Below are positions 7,271-17,573 of a DNA stretch of 64,000 nt, piece after piece. Positions within the stretch are counted from its first letter, which is position 1; the number at the start of each line of letters is the position of its first letter. This stretch comes from Sphingobacterium olei. Its GTDB lineage: Bacteria > Bacteroidota > Bacteroidia > Sphingobacteriales > Sphingobacteriaceae. The notes beneath the pieces were generated by a model that had not been told where the DNA came from, searched no databases, and saw only the letters and a list, made by a program, of their open reading frames with translations. The DNA is taken from positions 372,001-436,000 of the forward strand of contig NZ_SUME01000001.1 of the NCBI RefSeq assembly GCF_005048855.1, read 5' to 3'. A program made the translations under genes and the position numbers.

Positions 7271-10024
7271 TTATCGTTTTAGAACGTCTTTTTTAAACGC
7301 CGTAGGTGTGATGCCAAATTGCTTTTTAAATGCAGCAGCGAAATAAGTGGGAGAAGAAAAGCCTATTTTTTCCGCTATCTCATTAATAGTTAATCCTTCT
7401 AGGATAAGGTGTTTTGATTTTTTTAGCCGGCGTTGTAAAAGGTAATCGTTCACGCTACAGTTTAGCAGACTTTTCGTTTTACGGTAAAGTTGCACCCGCG
7501 AAATATGGAGCTCACTGGCAATTTCTTCCACATTTAAACGCTGATCGCCAAGACGTGATTCGACAATCATGGCCAGGTGATGGAGAAAACGCTTATCTTG
7601 TTCGGTATATCCCGTTTCTTCAATGGTATCAAGAGGTTTTATGATACTGGTATAGCGCTCTTTAAGTTGCTTACGGGAAAGAATAAGATTAGTAATTACA
7701 GCTTTTAAATGGGCAACGCTAAACGGTTTTGTAAGGTAGGCATCGGCCATAAGGCGCATACCTTCTACCTTAGCCTCGTCCGTATCCAATGCGCTGAGAA
7801 GCAGTACCGGTACCTGTGCCGTGTTAGGGTTGTTTTTTACGTACTTCAGGAGTTCAAGTCCGCTACCATCGGGAAGCATAATATCGCTGATAATGAGGTC
7901 GGGGTAGCTTTTTTCGATCGTAGTGTGCGCATCGCTGTAGTTTTTCGCAAAGATGACGTTATATTCTTTTTCAAGGACGGCTTTAAGGAAATGACGGATA
8001 TCAGCATGATCGTCTATAACCAATATGTTCGCAGATTTACTGGAATGGAAAGAAGCTGCTTCATCCGCCAGATCTTCCGTGGCATTCCATACATTCTCCA
8101 GGTCGGGATAAAATGTCGCTGCGGGTTGTTGCTGGTGTTTTATTTCGGCATCGCTCAGATGCAGGCGACCTGTAGGCAACCGTAGTGTGAAAGAAGAACC
8201 CACGTCTTGTTTGCTGCTGACGGTTACCTGCCCGTGGTGCAGGCTTACAATTTCCTTGACATAGGCGAGGCCTATTCCCGAGCCTTGTGGGCTGGCCGCT
8301 CCCTGATAGAAGGCATCGAAAACATGATCCACCGCGGAAGACGGAATGCCGACACCGTTGTCTACGACACGGATATAAAGGTGGTCGCCAAAGGTGTTTT
8401 CTTCGACAAGGATCGAAATCTTACCGCCTGTAGCCGTGAATTTGAACGCATTGGACAATAGATTGGAGAGTACCTGTTCCATGAGGTATTCATCTACCCA
8501 GATTTCCTTGATGGGGGTTTTACTGCTATAGCTTAGCGATATCCGTTTCTGTTGGGACAAGGGTTTGAAATTCGCGAGTACCTGTTGGATAAAGTGGTCA
8601 ATCTGCACAGGAGAGGCCTGAAGTTTGATAGAGGCTTTATCGATACGGTGTATGTCGATAAGATCGGTAACCAGATGCTGAAGTTTTTTTGCATTTCGCT
8701 TAATGCGTGTTAACTGTTCTTTAGCTTCCGGTGATAGGCTTTTTTCTTGTTCCAATTCTTCCATGGGAGCCAGTATCAGGGTGAGTGGTGTTTTGAATTC
8801 GTGCGATACATTGGTGAAAAAGCTGCTTTTTGCTTCGGATGCCTCCTGGATCCGTTGGTTCATTTCCACGATCCGCTGCTGCTGGGATAAAATCTCTTTG
8901 TTCTGGGCTTCCAGATGTTTGTTCTTTTCCCAATTGCTCTTTATGACCACAATGGAAATTCCGCCGAATACGACAGCTAAGACCAAACTTGCTACGACGA
9001 TATTTAAGGTTGTTTTTTGGCTCTGGTATATTTCGTTCTGTTCAATAATCAATTGCTGCCGCTTGTCTATATCTTCTTGCTGCTCCTGTATTTTGTTGGA
9101 TTGCAGTGCCATCAGTCCCGCATTTTCTTTATTGATGACAAGTGTACCCAGAATATTTTCTCTTTTATAGGGCTTTTTCTCCAAAATGGCGATGGCCGTG
9201 CGAATGGCTTCTGTTCCACCTGTAGGGTAGAGCATGGAGGCAAAAAGTGTGCCTTTGGTAATTTCTTCCAATCCGTTGTCTGGCCCCGGTAATGCATCTA
9301 CGCCGATGATTTTGATGTCGTGTGGCCCCGATTCGTCGAGTGCCTGGCGGACACCCAAGGCCATCTGGTCGTTGAAAGCCAAGATGATGTCATTATCGCG
9401 TAAAGCGTCAATATGCTGTTTTGCCTGCAGATAGGCGGTTTGCTTTTCCCAATCTCCCTGTAACCGTGCGGATATATTGAGAAGTGGAACCTGTGTCAAA
9501 AAATCGCGCAATCCTTTCTCGCGCTCCATGGAAGCAGAAGAGCCCTTTAACCCTGTCATGATGCCAATACGGCCCCGGTTCTGGGTCTCTTGCGCAATGT
9601 ACTGCCCTGCCAGACGTCCGATGGCTATATTATCGGCTCCTACGTAGGCGTTGTACAGCCCCGATGATGTTTTTCGATCGGTAACAACAACCGGAATGTT
9701 CTTTTGGAATACCGAGTCTACAATAGGGGTAAGCGGCTCTGCCTCATTTGGCGAGACAATCAGTAAGTCGATATCTTCATTCAAAAGTTCCCGGATCTGC
9801 CTTTTCTGTAGTTCATTGTCGCCTTCAGCATCGCGGTAAATAAATGCGATGTCCGGATAAAAAGATAGTTCTCTTTTCATCTCATCCAGCATCGTCTTGC
9901 GCCAGGCATCGTCGCCTACGCATTGTGAAAATGCAATGACAAACTTCGTTTTTTCCTGTCGAGGGGAGCAGGAAGCTATAAATAAAAATACAATTAGGTT
10001 TAAAATAACATGAAATTTGAACAT
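7271..10024 (-). CDS. Hybrid two-component regulator with periplasmic sugar-binding sensor (BT1754-like)
   Basis: A one-protein signalling system of about 917 residues. ATG 10024 is preferred: GGAG lies five bases upstream and it begins a lipoprotein-type signal ending IASC. The domains in order are a periplasmic sugar-binding sensor (about 25-310), a long helix and a membrane segment near 340, a histidine kinase with phosphoacceptor motif NVSHEFKTPLTL, an ATPase with NLLSNAFKFT and GSGIGLAYVKEIV, a receiver with ISDIMLPDGSG, and an AraC helix-turn-helix at the C-terminus. The same architecture in Bacteroides BT1754 senses fructose and activates levan genes. It is divergent from the fructan operon here and is the likely activator. 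Confidence 0.92.
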   Translation of the reverse strand: MFKFHVILNLIVFLFIASCSPRQEKTKFVIAFSQCVGDDAWRKTMLDEMKRELSFYPDIAFIYRDAEGDNELQKRQIRELLNEDIDLLIVSPNEAEPLTPIVDSVFQKNIPVVVTDRKTSSGLYNAYVGADNIAIGRLAGQYIAQETQNRGRIGIMTGLKGSSASMEREKGLRDFLTQVPLLNISARLQGDWEKQTAYLQAKQHIDALRDNDIILAFNDQMALGVRQALDESGPHDIKIIGVDALPGPDNGLEEITKGTLFASMLYPTGGTEAIRTAIAILEKKPYKRENILGTLVINKENAGLMALQSNKIQEQQEDIDKRQQLIIEQNEIYQSQKTTLNIVVASLVLAVVFGGISIVVIKSNWEKNKHLEAQNKEILSQQQRIVEMNQRIQEASEAKSSFFTNVSHEFKTPLTLILAPMEELEQEKSLSPEAKEQLTRIKRNAKKLQHLVTDLIDIHRIDKASIKLQASPVQIDHFIQQVLANFKPLSQQKRISLSYSSKTPIKEIWVDEYLMEQVLSNLLSNAFKFTATGGKISILVEENTFGDHLYIRVVDNGVGIPSSAVDHVFDAFYQGAASPQGSGIGLAYVKEIVSLHHGQVTVSSKQDVGSSFTLRLPTGRLHLSDAEIKHQQQPAATFYPDLENVWNATEDLADEAASFHSSKSANILVIDDHADIRHFLKAVLEKEYNVIFAKNYSDAHTTIEKSYPDLIISDIMLPDGSGLELLKYVKNNPNTAQVPVLLLSALDTDEAKVEGMRLMADAYLTKPFSVAHLKAVITNLILSRKQLKERYTSIIKPLDTIEETGYTEQDKRFLHHLAMIVESRLGDQRLNVEEIASELHISRVQLYRKTKSLLNCSVNDYLLQRRLKKSKHLILEGLTINEIAEKIGFSSPTYFAAAFKKQFGITPTAFKKDVLKR

Positions 10025-10092
10025 TTCGCTCCAGATTTGATAAGGCAAGATACGTTATTTTGATTTTTTTTGCATCATGTGTGTTTTCTTAG

Positions 10093-10128
10093 TGTGTAAA
10101 GTACACAGTTTGTTCTACGCATGTGTAG
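10093..10128. promoter_or_regulatory. Two dyads between the divergent sensor and permease genes
   Basis: TGTGTA-AAG-TACACA (10093-10107) is a perfect 15-bp dyad. CTACGCA/TGTGTAG (10115-10128) follows eight bases later with one mismatch between its arms. They lie about 70-105 bases upstream of the sensor gene and about 190-220 bases upstream of the permease gene. They are candidates for the operator of the hybrid regulator or of another sugar regulator. No experimental consensus was available for comparison. Confidence 0.35.
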
Positions 10129-10315
10129 GTAACATAAGCTATGGAAATTGTTCATTTATAGGATTTTTGGTGAATGTTGAATTTTTATAAAAAGCTGATT
10201 GTGAGTTGTTTTAGTAATTTTTTTAAGATGTTACAAAATTAATCAATTTAGTTGTAGACTATTTTTACTAGGCGCCATGTTCAGCCTACATTTGGATTAA
10301 TCAATTGTAAGTAAC

Positions 10316-11638
10316 ATGAACAACAACACGGTTTTAGCATGGTCATTCGTGGTGGCCTTAGGAGGTTTTTTATTCGGTTTTGACACAGCTGTTATTTCGG
10401 GAGCGGAAAAAGCGGTGCAGATTTTTTGGAGCCTCAGCGAATTTCAGCATGGTTTAACCATGGCCATCGCCTTAATAGGAACCGTTGTCGGGGCGGCTTT
10501 AGGTGCATATCCCTCGGATCGCCTGGGACGCAAAACCACCTTATTTTTTGTCGCCGCACTGTATTTCTTTTCGGCCATTGGTACGGCGTTGGCACAGGAC
10601 TGGAGCATCTTTATTCTTTTTCGTTTTCTCGGTGGTATCGGCGTTGGTGTATCGTCGGTAACGGCACCCATCTACATTTCAGAGATTTCGCCTGCAGGCT
10701 CGCGGGGTAAGCTGGTGGGTTTGTTTCAATTTAACGTGGTTCTGGGTATTCTGATTGCCTACCTATCCAATTATTTTATTGGACAGACGGGAGAGGAATC
10801 CTGGCGCTGGATGTTAGGTGTACAGGCGTTTCCGGCTCTTTTATTTTTTGTTCTTATTTTTCTTGTACCCGAAAGTCCACGTTGGCTATTACTTCAAAAG
10901 GGTAACGTGGAGCGGGCCAAAGTGATTATGCGGAAGATCAATAGCGAAAGTTATGAAGAGGATATTAAGCATATCGTGGGCAGCCAGGCTAAAATAGTCA
11001 ACGAAGCACGCCTTTTTTCCAAAGCAAATCGTACACCCGTGGTGTTGGCTGTGCTCTTTGCGGTATTCAATCAGGTGTCTGGAATTAACGCCATTATTTA
11101 TTATGCACCACGTGTATTCGAAATGGCCGGATTGGGAGAACAGAGTTCGTTGCTCTCTACGGTTGGAATTGGTTTGGTGAATTTTGTGTTTACCTTAATC
11201 GCGATAAACTTTATTGATAAAGTGGGCCGGCGCAAGCTGATGTTGATCGGATCCTTGGGACTTATCGCATCGCTATCGTTGGTTTCTTATGCCTTTTTCT
11301 CCGGACACACGGAGGGCCTGACCATCACAGGTTACCTGATGTGTTATATTGCGTTTTTCGCTTTTTCACAGGGTGCGGTAATCTGGGTTTTCATATCGGA
11401 AATATTTCCGAACGATGTGCGGGCGAAAGGACAGACCTTGGGCAGTCTGACCCATTGGGTAATGGCGGCGATCATCACTTTTTGTTTTCCGGCGCTAACG
11501 GAGCTGCTAGGTGGTGGGTACACCTTTTTAATATTTGCGGGCTTCATGGTGTTGCAGTTAATCTATGTATTGAAAATGATGCCGGAAACCAAAGGGAAAT
11601 CGTTGGAAGATATGGAGCAAACCATCAATCTTCATTAG
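10316..11638 (+). CDS. Sugar porter (MFS) transporter, probably fructose importer
   Basis: A 440-residue major facilitator of the sugar porter family with 12 predicted membrane helices. Signatures are GFLFGFDTAVISG in helix 1, DRLGRKTT in loop 2-3, PESPRWLL after helix 6, QVSGINAIIYYAP in helix 7, DKVGRRKL in loop 8-9 and PETKGKSLEDME at the C-terminus. It should bring a monosaccharide across the inner membrane by proton symport. A fructokinase gene follows within 55 bases, and the locus encodes GH32 enzymes, so fructose is the likely substrate, as for Bacteroides BT1758. Confidence 0.9.
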   Translation: MNNNTVLAWSFVVALGGFLFGFDTAVISGAEKAVQIFWSLSEFQHGLTMAIALIGTVVGAALGAYPSDRLGRKTTLFFVAALYFFSAIGTALAQDWSIFILFRFLGGIGVGVSSVTAPIYISEISPAGSRGKLVGLFQFNVVLGILIAYLSNYFIGQTGEESWRWMLGVQAFPALLFFVLIFLVPESPRWLLLQKGNVERAKVIMRKINSESYEEDIKHIVGSQAKIVNEARLFSKANRTPVVLAVLFAVFNQVSGINAIIYYAPRVFEMAGLGEQSSLLSTVGIGLVNFVFTLIAINFIDKVGRRKLMLIGSLGLIASLSLVSYAFFSGHTEGLTITGYLMCYIAFFAFSQGAVIWVFISEIFPNDVRAKGQTLGSLTHWVMAAIITFCFPALTELLGGGYTFLIFAGFMVLQLIYVLKMMPETKGKSLEDMEQTINLH

Positions 11639-11692
11639 GGAATTGAATTAACATGATGAAACAAGTTGGAATACAGTATAATATAAAGGCTT

Positions 11693-12643
11693 ATGAATAA
11701 CGAGAAGTTGACGTTAAAGGGGGTTTGTTTTGGTGAGATTCTGTGGGATAATCTCCCAACGGGAAGAAAGCTGGGAGGCGCACCGCTCAATGTCGCCTAT
11801 CACCTGAATAAACTGGGAATATATACCGACATGTTGACACGGATAGGCGAGGATCAGGATGGCGATGATCTTGTGGCGTTGTGTAGGGAACTGGCGGTTC
11901 CGGTAAGGCTATTTCAGCGTGACCAACAGTTTCCAACCTCGACGGTGGAGGTACATTTCAATGAAAAAGGGGAAGTTAGCTATGATATTGTATTTCCCGT
12001 GGCATGGGATTATATCGCCCTGGGCGAAAAAGAACGGGAGGCTGTCCGGAATGCTGATTTTTTTGTGTTTGGAAGCCTCTCTACACGAAACGATGAAAGC
12101 TATAATACGCTCCAATCGCTCCTGAAAGAAGCGACCTACCGGGTGTTAGACGTCAATCTACGCGCCCCGTTTTACAGCAAGGAACGTATTTTCGAATTGC
12201 TGGGGTATGCAGATCTCGTGAAAATGAATGAGGAAGAGCTCGCTTATATCGCTTCCTGGATGGGATTACCGGCTAACCAAAGCGATCTGCAGAAAACGGA
12301 ACAGCTCATGGAGGGCTTTCGTATAGAAGAGCTGATTGTAACCTATGGTGCTGCCGGAGCTACCTTTCATTCGCATAGCGGAAAATTCAGTTACCGTTTT
12401 CCGGCTTTTAAAGTCGATGTGAAGGATACGGTCGGTAGCGGCGATTCGTTCTTGGCGGCCTTTCTTTCGCAACGCTGTCGGCAAGATCCCTCGGCAAGCA
12501 CGGAAGAGATGCTGGAGTTTGCAGCAACGTTGAGCGCGTTTGTTACGGAAAGCACGGGGGCTTGTCCCGACTACGATGCCAATAGCATACACAGGTTGCA
12601 ATGGAAGCATTTTTTGAATAGAGGGGAGGTCAATTTGCGTTAA
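11693..12643 (+). CDS. PfkB-family carbohydrate kinase, probable fructokinase
   Basis: A 316-residue ribokinase/PfkB-family kinase. It has the N-terminal substrate region GRKLGGAPLNVAYHLNKLG, the conserved RIGEDQDGDDL, and the C-terminal signature DTVGSGDSFLAAF near residue 245, where the aspartate is the catalytic base and GSGDS forms the anion hole. It would phosphorylate fructose delivered by the upstream permease, feeding glycolysis. The 54-base gap to the permease, together with the 82-base gap to SusC, suggests one transcriptional unit or two closely linked ones. Other PfkB substrates cannot be excluded from sequence, but the locus makes fructose the best guess. Confidence 0.9.
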   Translation: MNNEKLTLKGVCFGEILWDNLPTGRKLGGAPLNVAYHLNKLGIYTDMLTRIGEDQDGDDLVALCRELAVPVRLFQRDQQFPTSTVEVHFNEKGEVSYDIVFPVAWDYIALGEKEREAVRNADFFVFGSLSTRNDESYNTLQSLLKEATYRVLDVNLRAPFYSKERIFELLGYADLVKMNEEELAYIASWMGLPANQSDLQKTEQLMEGFRIEELIVTYGAAGATFHSHSGKFSYRFPAFKVDVKDTVGSGDSFLAAFLSQRCRQDPSASTEEMLEFAATLSAFVTESTGACPDYDANSIHRLQWKHFLNRGEVNLR

Positions 12644-12725
12644 ATCTAAATCGTGTCTGGTAGGGAAAGAGCCGGACCATAATCAATTTCAATTATAAAC
12701 TAATACTAACAAAATTTATTAAACC

Positions 12726-15700
12726 ATGAGAAGAATAGTCTTAAAACTATTGTTCTTGGCATGCACGCTTTCTGTCGTGTATGCGCAAGAAATGCCGTTG
12801 TCTGGAAAAATTACAGACGTAAACGGACTACCCTTATCGGCTGTAACGATCACTGTAGCGGGTACGCAAAACGCAACCATTAGCGATGACAATGGAAATT
12901 TTAGCATTAGTGCCACTAAAGGGGCTGAGCTTAATTTTACACGCATTGGTATGAACGCCGAGCGGCTGACCGTTCAGAATGACGCATTCCTACACGTTGT
13001 CTTAGCGGAAGGGGAAGCATTGGAAGAGGTCATCGTGACCGGATACCAGACGCAACGGAAGGCCGATCTGACGGGAGCCGTCTCGGTGGTGAAAATGGAT
13101 GAAATAAGTACCCCGCTGACCGGAAATGTCATGAAAAGTCTTCAAGGAAGGGTACCCGGTGTATTTATTTCGACAAGTGGATCTCCAGACGGATCGGCAA
13201 ATGTCCTGATCAGGGGGATTGGAACCTTAGGCAATAACAATCCGTTGTACGTTATCGACGGTATGCCAAGTACCAAATCCATGAACGAAATTGCAGGCCT
13301 TGATATTGAATCTATTCAGATCTTAAAAGATGCGTCCTCCTCAAGTATTTATGGTTCCCGGGCTGCAAATGGGGTAATCATCATCACCACAAAAAAGGGC
13401 GGGCGGAATGGGACCCGTGTCGATGCGCGAGCATCCACCGCAATCAAAAATTACGCTAAATCGCTAAACTGGCTGGATACAGAGCAACGGGGTTTTGTAC
13501 AATGGAGGGCAGCGCTAAACGACGGAACGAATCCGAACTTTGGGGTCTATAGTTTCAAGGATGAGCAGGATGCTAATGGTAACTGGGTATTGAACGAAGT
13601 TGTTATCCCTGAATTTATAGATGAGGCCAAAACCATGCGTGCCGCAAATACCGACTGGGTTGAGGAGGTGGGGCGAAACGCCGTCGTACAAAATTACAAT
13701 GTAAGCTTGATGACGGGCAACGAAACGAGTAAGGCGCTATTTGCAATTGATTATTTTGATAATCAGGGAACCGTAAGAGGAACATATTTTGAACGCCTCG
13801 CTGGGCGGCTCAATACGGATTTTACGTTGATGAATGGCCGGATCACAATCGGTGAGAATCTTTCCATGACCAAGATAAAGCAGGATGTACAGGGCAATGT
13901 GCTTGAAGGAACGCGTAATATCCAACCTATAGTGCCTGTCCGTACGGTAGATGGAATCGGATGGGGAGGGCCCGTGTCGGGCATGAGCGACAGGCAGAAC
14001 CCTGCCCGGCTCATTGCCGATAATACGCAGAATAACCGGAATATGCTCAGGCTATTCGGTGATATGTTTATGGAAGTGAAACTGCTGGAGAATCTGAAAT
14101 TCAGGACCATGTTGGGTATGGATTACTCATTTTTATGGGAGCGTAATATGCTTAAGACCTACACCTCAGGGTTCATGTCGGAAAATACGGCTACAGTAAA
14201 TAACTACAACAACAGGTGGGGCAACTATGTATGGAATAATACATTGACCTATACATTGGATCTACAGGATAAACACCATTTTGATTTCTTGGTCGGTCAG
14301 GAATTGATCGATTATTATGCGGAAAATTTGCAGGCAGGCCGCCGTACGTTTGCGTCGGAAGATCCGGATTACATGTACCTGGATGCGGGTGAAGGCATCC
14401 AAACCAACAGTGGCTCGGGTACAGCCTATCGGTTGTTGTCGTACTTTGGCAAGGTGAATTACAATTATAACGACAAATACCTGGCTTCGGTCACCGCTCG
14501 TTACGACGGCTCATCACGCTTTGGTGTAAACAATCAATTTGGTTGGTTTCCAGCCTTTTCGGCCGGATGGCGTATAAGCCAGGAGGAGTTTTTGAACGGT
14601 ATAGATGTGCTTTCTGATTTAAAGGTACGCTACGGATGGGGTAAGGTAGGGAATCAGGAAATTGGCAATTTTGCTTCTTTTGGCATGTACCAGGCGAGCT
14701 ATGCAACCAATCCAACCTGGGATCCGGACAACGGTACGGCATACGACATCAACGGTGCTGGAACCGGCGTATTGCCCTCTGGCTATAGAAGAATTCAACA
14801 ACCGAATCCCAACTTACGGTGGGAGTCTGCTTCGCAGCATAACATCGGGCTAGACTTCGGCTTCTTCAACCAGAAGTTGACGGGCTCTTTCGACTATTTC
14901 CGCAAAAGTACGGAGGATATCTTGATCTCGCCTCCTTTTATTGCAACGTTAGGAGAAGGAGGAAACAGATGGGTAAATGGTGCAAGCATGTCTAATAAAG
15001 GCTATGAACTATTGCTTTCGTACGCGTCGTCGCACAACGACTGGCGCTATGCGATTACAGGGAATATGGGAGGCTACCGCAATGAAATTGTCAAACTGCC
15101 TGAGGATGTGATTAACTCCTACCCAGGGAATGGCGTGGACCAGACAATTTTGGGGAGACCGCTGAACTCCATGTTTGGTCACGTGGCTGATGGTTTGTTT
15201 AGAAATGCTGCGGAAGTGGATGCGCATGCGGAACAGATCGGAAAGGCTGAAGGCAGAATTCGATATGTAGATGTTAATAATGATGGTCGAATAGGGGATC
15301 AGGACCGGACGTGGCTTGGTGTAGCAGATCCCGATTTTGTTTATGGGATTAATTTATCCGTGGGATTTAAACAATGGGATTTCGGAATGTTCTGGAACGG
15401 CCTTTATGGAGGGTTGGTAAACAATTCGGCGAAAGGATATACGGATTTTATCAGCTTTTTTGGTGGTGAAAATTACGGTACGCGGGTGTTGGATGCATGG
15501 TCTCCTGAAAATCCGGATTCTGATATTCCGGCACTTTCTTTTAATGACCTCAATAATGAAAAGAGATTTTCAAGTTATTTCGTAGAAAGTGCTTCTTATT
15601 TTAAACTAAGAACAATTGAAATCGGTTACTCGCTGTCCTCCAATACGCTTAAACGCATCAACAGCCAAGGTGTAAGAGTATATGTGTTGGGAGAGAATCT

Positions 15701-15818
15701 CCTTGCGTTTAAAAAGAGCTGGGGAAATAATAGGTATACGGGCGTAGATCCGGAAACACCGAATTCGGGATATCCGATACCATTCTCGCTGACTGCGGGT
15801 ATAAATGTTTCATTTTAA
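12726..15818 (+). CDS. SusC-like TonB-dependent transporter of the fructan locus
   Basis: A 1030-residue outer-membrane transporter. It has a signal peptide ending VVYAQ, a carboxypeptidase-like regulatory domain (about 25-100), the TonB-interacting stretch EEVIVTGYQTQRKADLTGAV, a plug with LQGRVPGVFIS, IRGIGTLGNNNPLYVIDG and SSSIYGSRAANGVIIITTKKG, and a long barrel ending AGINVSF. It lacks an STN signalling domain, consistent with control by the hybrid regulator and not by a sigma/FecR pair. With the SusD protein encoded 12 bases downstream it should import fructo-oligosaccharides. Many Asn and Tyr residues in the barrel are usual for the family. Confidence 0.93.
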   Translation: MRRIVLKLLFLACTLSVVYAQEMPLSGKITDVNGLPLSAVTITVAGTQNATISDDNGNFSISATKGAELNFTRIGMNAERLTVQNDAFLHVVLAEGEALEEVIVTGYQTQRKADLTGAVSVVKMDEISTPLTGNVMKSLQGRVPGVFISTSGSPDGSANVLIRGIGTLGNNNPLYVIDGMPSTKSMNEIAGLDIESIQILKDASSSSIYGSRAANGVIIITTKKGGRNGTRVDARASTAIKNYAKSLNWLDTEQRGFVQWRAALNDGTNPNFGVYSFKDEQDANGNWVLNEVVIPEFIDEAKTMRAANTDWVEEVGRNAVVQNYNVSLMTGNETSKALFAIDYFDNQGTVRGTYFERLAGRLNTDFTLMNGRITIGENLSMTKIKQDVQGNVLEGTRNIQPIVPVRTVDGIGWGGPVSGMSDRQNPARLIADNTQNNRNMLRLFGDMFMEVKLLENLKFRTMLGMDYSFLWERNMLKTYTSGFMSENTATVNNYNNRWGNYVWNNTLTYTLDLQDKHHFDFLVGQELIDYYAENLQAGRRTFASEDPDYMYLDAGEGIQTNSGSGTAYRLLSYFGKVNYNYNDKYLASVTARYDGSSRFGVNNQFGWFPAFSAGWRISQEEFLNGIDVLSDLKVRYGWGKVGNQEIGNFASFGMYQASYATNPTWDPDNGTAYDINGAGTGVLPSGYRRIQQPNPNLRWESASQHNIGLDFGFFNQKLTGSFDYFRKSTEDILISPPFIATLGEGGNRWVNGASMSNKGYELLLSYASSHNDWRYAITGNMGGYRNEIVKLPEDVINSYPGNGVDQTILGRPLNSMFGHVADGLFRNAAEVDAHAEQIGKAEGRIRYVDVNNDGRIGDQDRTWLGVADPDFVYGINLSVGFKQWDFGMFWNGLYGGLVNNSAKGYTDFISFFGGENYGTRVLDAWSPENPDSDIPALSFNDLNNEKRFSSYFVESASYFKLRTIEIGYSLSSNTLKRINSQGVRVYVLGENLLAFKKSWGNNRYTGVDPETPNSGYPIPFSLTAGINVSF

Positions 15819-15830
15819 TTCAACATTGCC

Positions 15831-17558
15831 ATGAAAAAATTGATCAACGTAATTTTTGTTGCGCTATCCGTACTTGGATTGAGCAGTTGCAACGATTATC
15901 TGGATATAAATCCAAAAGGCCAACTGAGTGAAAACCAGTTGAACTCCGTGGAGGGTGCCGAAAACCTGGTTATCGCAGCTTACTCTTCGCTCGGTAACGA
16001 AAACTACAATAATAAAACGAATAGCTTATGGCCCTACGGTGACTTACGAAGTGGAGATGCTTATAAAGGGGGCGCCGGAACAGGTGATATGGGCGAATGG
16101 AACCTGTACGAAACATTTGTTTCTATGCGTGTAGATGTTTCGGGACTGGATCAGAAATGGTATAGGCAATACGTAGCTATTTCCAGAGCCAATAATGCAT
16201 TACGTGTTATCAACGGGTTGAGCCCGGAAGAGTATCCCCAAAGGGATATCCGCATGGCCGAAATGCGCTTTCTGCGCGCGCATTATATGTTTGAACTGAA
16301 AATTCTGTTTAAACATGTGCCGTATGTTGATGAAACTTTGGCGCCGGAAGAGTACATCACGGTTTCGAACCGGGATTTAACGAATGCCGATCTCTGGTCT
16401 AAAATTATTGAGGAGTTTAGGTTTGCTGCTGATGTACTGCCTGAAACAAATGACGATCAACTGGGTAGAGCAAATAAATACATGGCTAAAGCGTATCTGG
16501 CCAAAGCATTGCTGTATGCGGCTTACGAACAAAATGAGCAACACGAAGTGATCAACATCAATACGGAGAAACTGGAAGAGGTGGTTACCTTAGTGGATGA
16601 ATTGGGGGCGAGATATGATCTTTCCCAAGATTTTGCTTTTAACTTCCTGTGTGAATATGAAAATGGACCTGAATCTGTATTCGCTGTTCAGAATTCATTG
16701 AATGATGGAACCGAATTTGGCCGTCTGGATTGGAGCGCGATGCTAAATCATCCGATGAATCCCGAGTACGGCTGTTGTGGCTTTCACCAGCCCAGCCAAA
16801 ATCTGGTCAACGCATTCAAAACAAATGCCGATGGTCTTCCGCTTTTTGATACATATAACAACGAAGATTTAGCGACATCTGCACAGGTCAAGTCGCAGAA
16901 CATAGATCCCCGGCTCTTACATACCGTCGCCGTTGTGGGGCTTCCCTACAAATATAAAAGTGATTTTATCTTTCAAAACAGCTGGGTACGTCAAATCGAA
17001 ACGTACGGCAATTACATGTCGCTAAAGGAAGTGGTACTTTATGATAATCCCTGCTTTAGGAAGGTAAATCCCTTTATGAGCAGTAGTAAAAATAGAGATA
17101 TCATTCGCTTTGATGATGCCTTATTGTGGAAGGCTGAGGCCTTGATAGAATTGGATAGGCCGTTGCTGGCGCTTCCTATTATCAACGAGATCAGGAATCG
17201 GGCTGCGCAAAGTGTGTCAAGATTGGTGGATAGCGGAGGGCAGCCAACGGGCAGATTTAAGGTTGATGAATATAAAGATGGTGTGAATTGTAATTGGAAT
17301 CAATCTTTTGCACGCCGCGCGCTACGATGGGAACGCCGCCTGGAACTGGCGATGGAAGGATTTCGTTTCTTTGACCTGGTAAGGTGGGGAGTTGCGGATA
17401 CGTATGTAAACGAATACTTGCAAAAGGAAAAAACCAAAAGAAATTACCTGTCTGCTTCGGTATTTAAAAAGAATAGGGATGAATATTTCCCGATTCCGTT
17501 AGCACAGATTAACTTTAGCAAGAAGTTATACCAACAGAATTATGGATGGACGGACTAA
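15831..17558 (+). CDS. SusD-like surface glycan-binding lipoprotein
   Basis: A 575-residue RagB/SusD-family protein. A lipoprotein signal ends LSSCNDYLDINPKGQLSE, so the mature protein starts at a lipidated cysteine and should lie on the cell surface as the lid of the SusC barrel. TPR-like helices (for example RAHYMFELKILF and KYMAKAYLAKALLYAA) and the C-terminal motif WERRLELAMEGFRFFDLVRWG are typical. It is 12 bases after susC and is followed 15 bases later by the first GH32 gene. The expected ligand is levan or inulin-type oligosaccharide. Confidence 0.92.
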   Translation: MKKLINVIFVALSVLGLSSCNDYLDINPKGQLSENQLNSVEGAENLVIAAYSSLGNENYNNKTNSLWPYGDLRSGDAYKGGAGTGDMGEWNLYETFVSMRVDVSGLDQKWYRQYVAISRANNALRVINGLSPEEYPQRDIRMAEMRFLRAHYMFELKILFKHVPYVDETLAPEEYITVSNRDLTNADLWSKIIEEFRFAADVLPETNDDQLGRANKYMAKAYLAKALLYAAYEQNEQHEVININTEKLEEVVTLVDELGARYDLSQDFAFNFLCEYENGPESVFAVQNSLNDGTEFGRLDWSAMLNHPMNPEYGCCGFHQPSQNLVNAFKTNADGLPLFDTYNNEDLATSAQVKSQNIDPRLLHTVAVVGLPYKYKSDFIFQNSWVRQIETYGNYMSLKEVVLYDNPCFRKVNPFMSSSKNRDIIRFDDALLWKAEALIELDRPLLALPIINEIRNRAAQSVSRLVDSGGQPTGRFKVDEYKDGVNCNWNQSFARRALRWERRLELAMEGFRFFDLVRWGVADTYVNEYLQKEKTKRNYLSASVFKKNRDEYFPIPLAQINFSKKLYQQNYGWTD

Positions 17559-17573
17559 TTTAAGTATAAGAAC

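Noticed and set aside
7709-8185. A 158-codon gene on the plus strand
   Set aside because: It lies wholly inside the sensor gene on the other strand, over its receiver and kinase domains, and matches no family.
8703-9170. A 155-codon gene on the plus strand
   Set aside because: It is antisense to the kinase and membrane part of the sensor gene; the sequence is Cys/Ser/Ile-rich as expected for a shadow frame.
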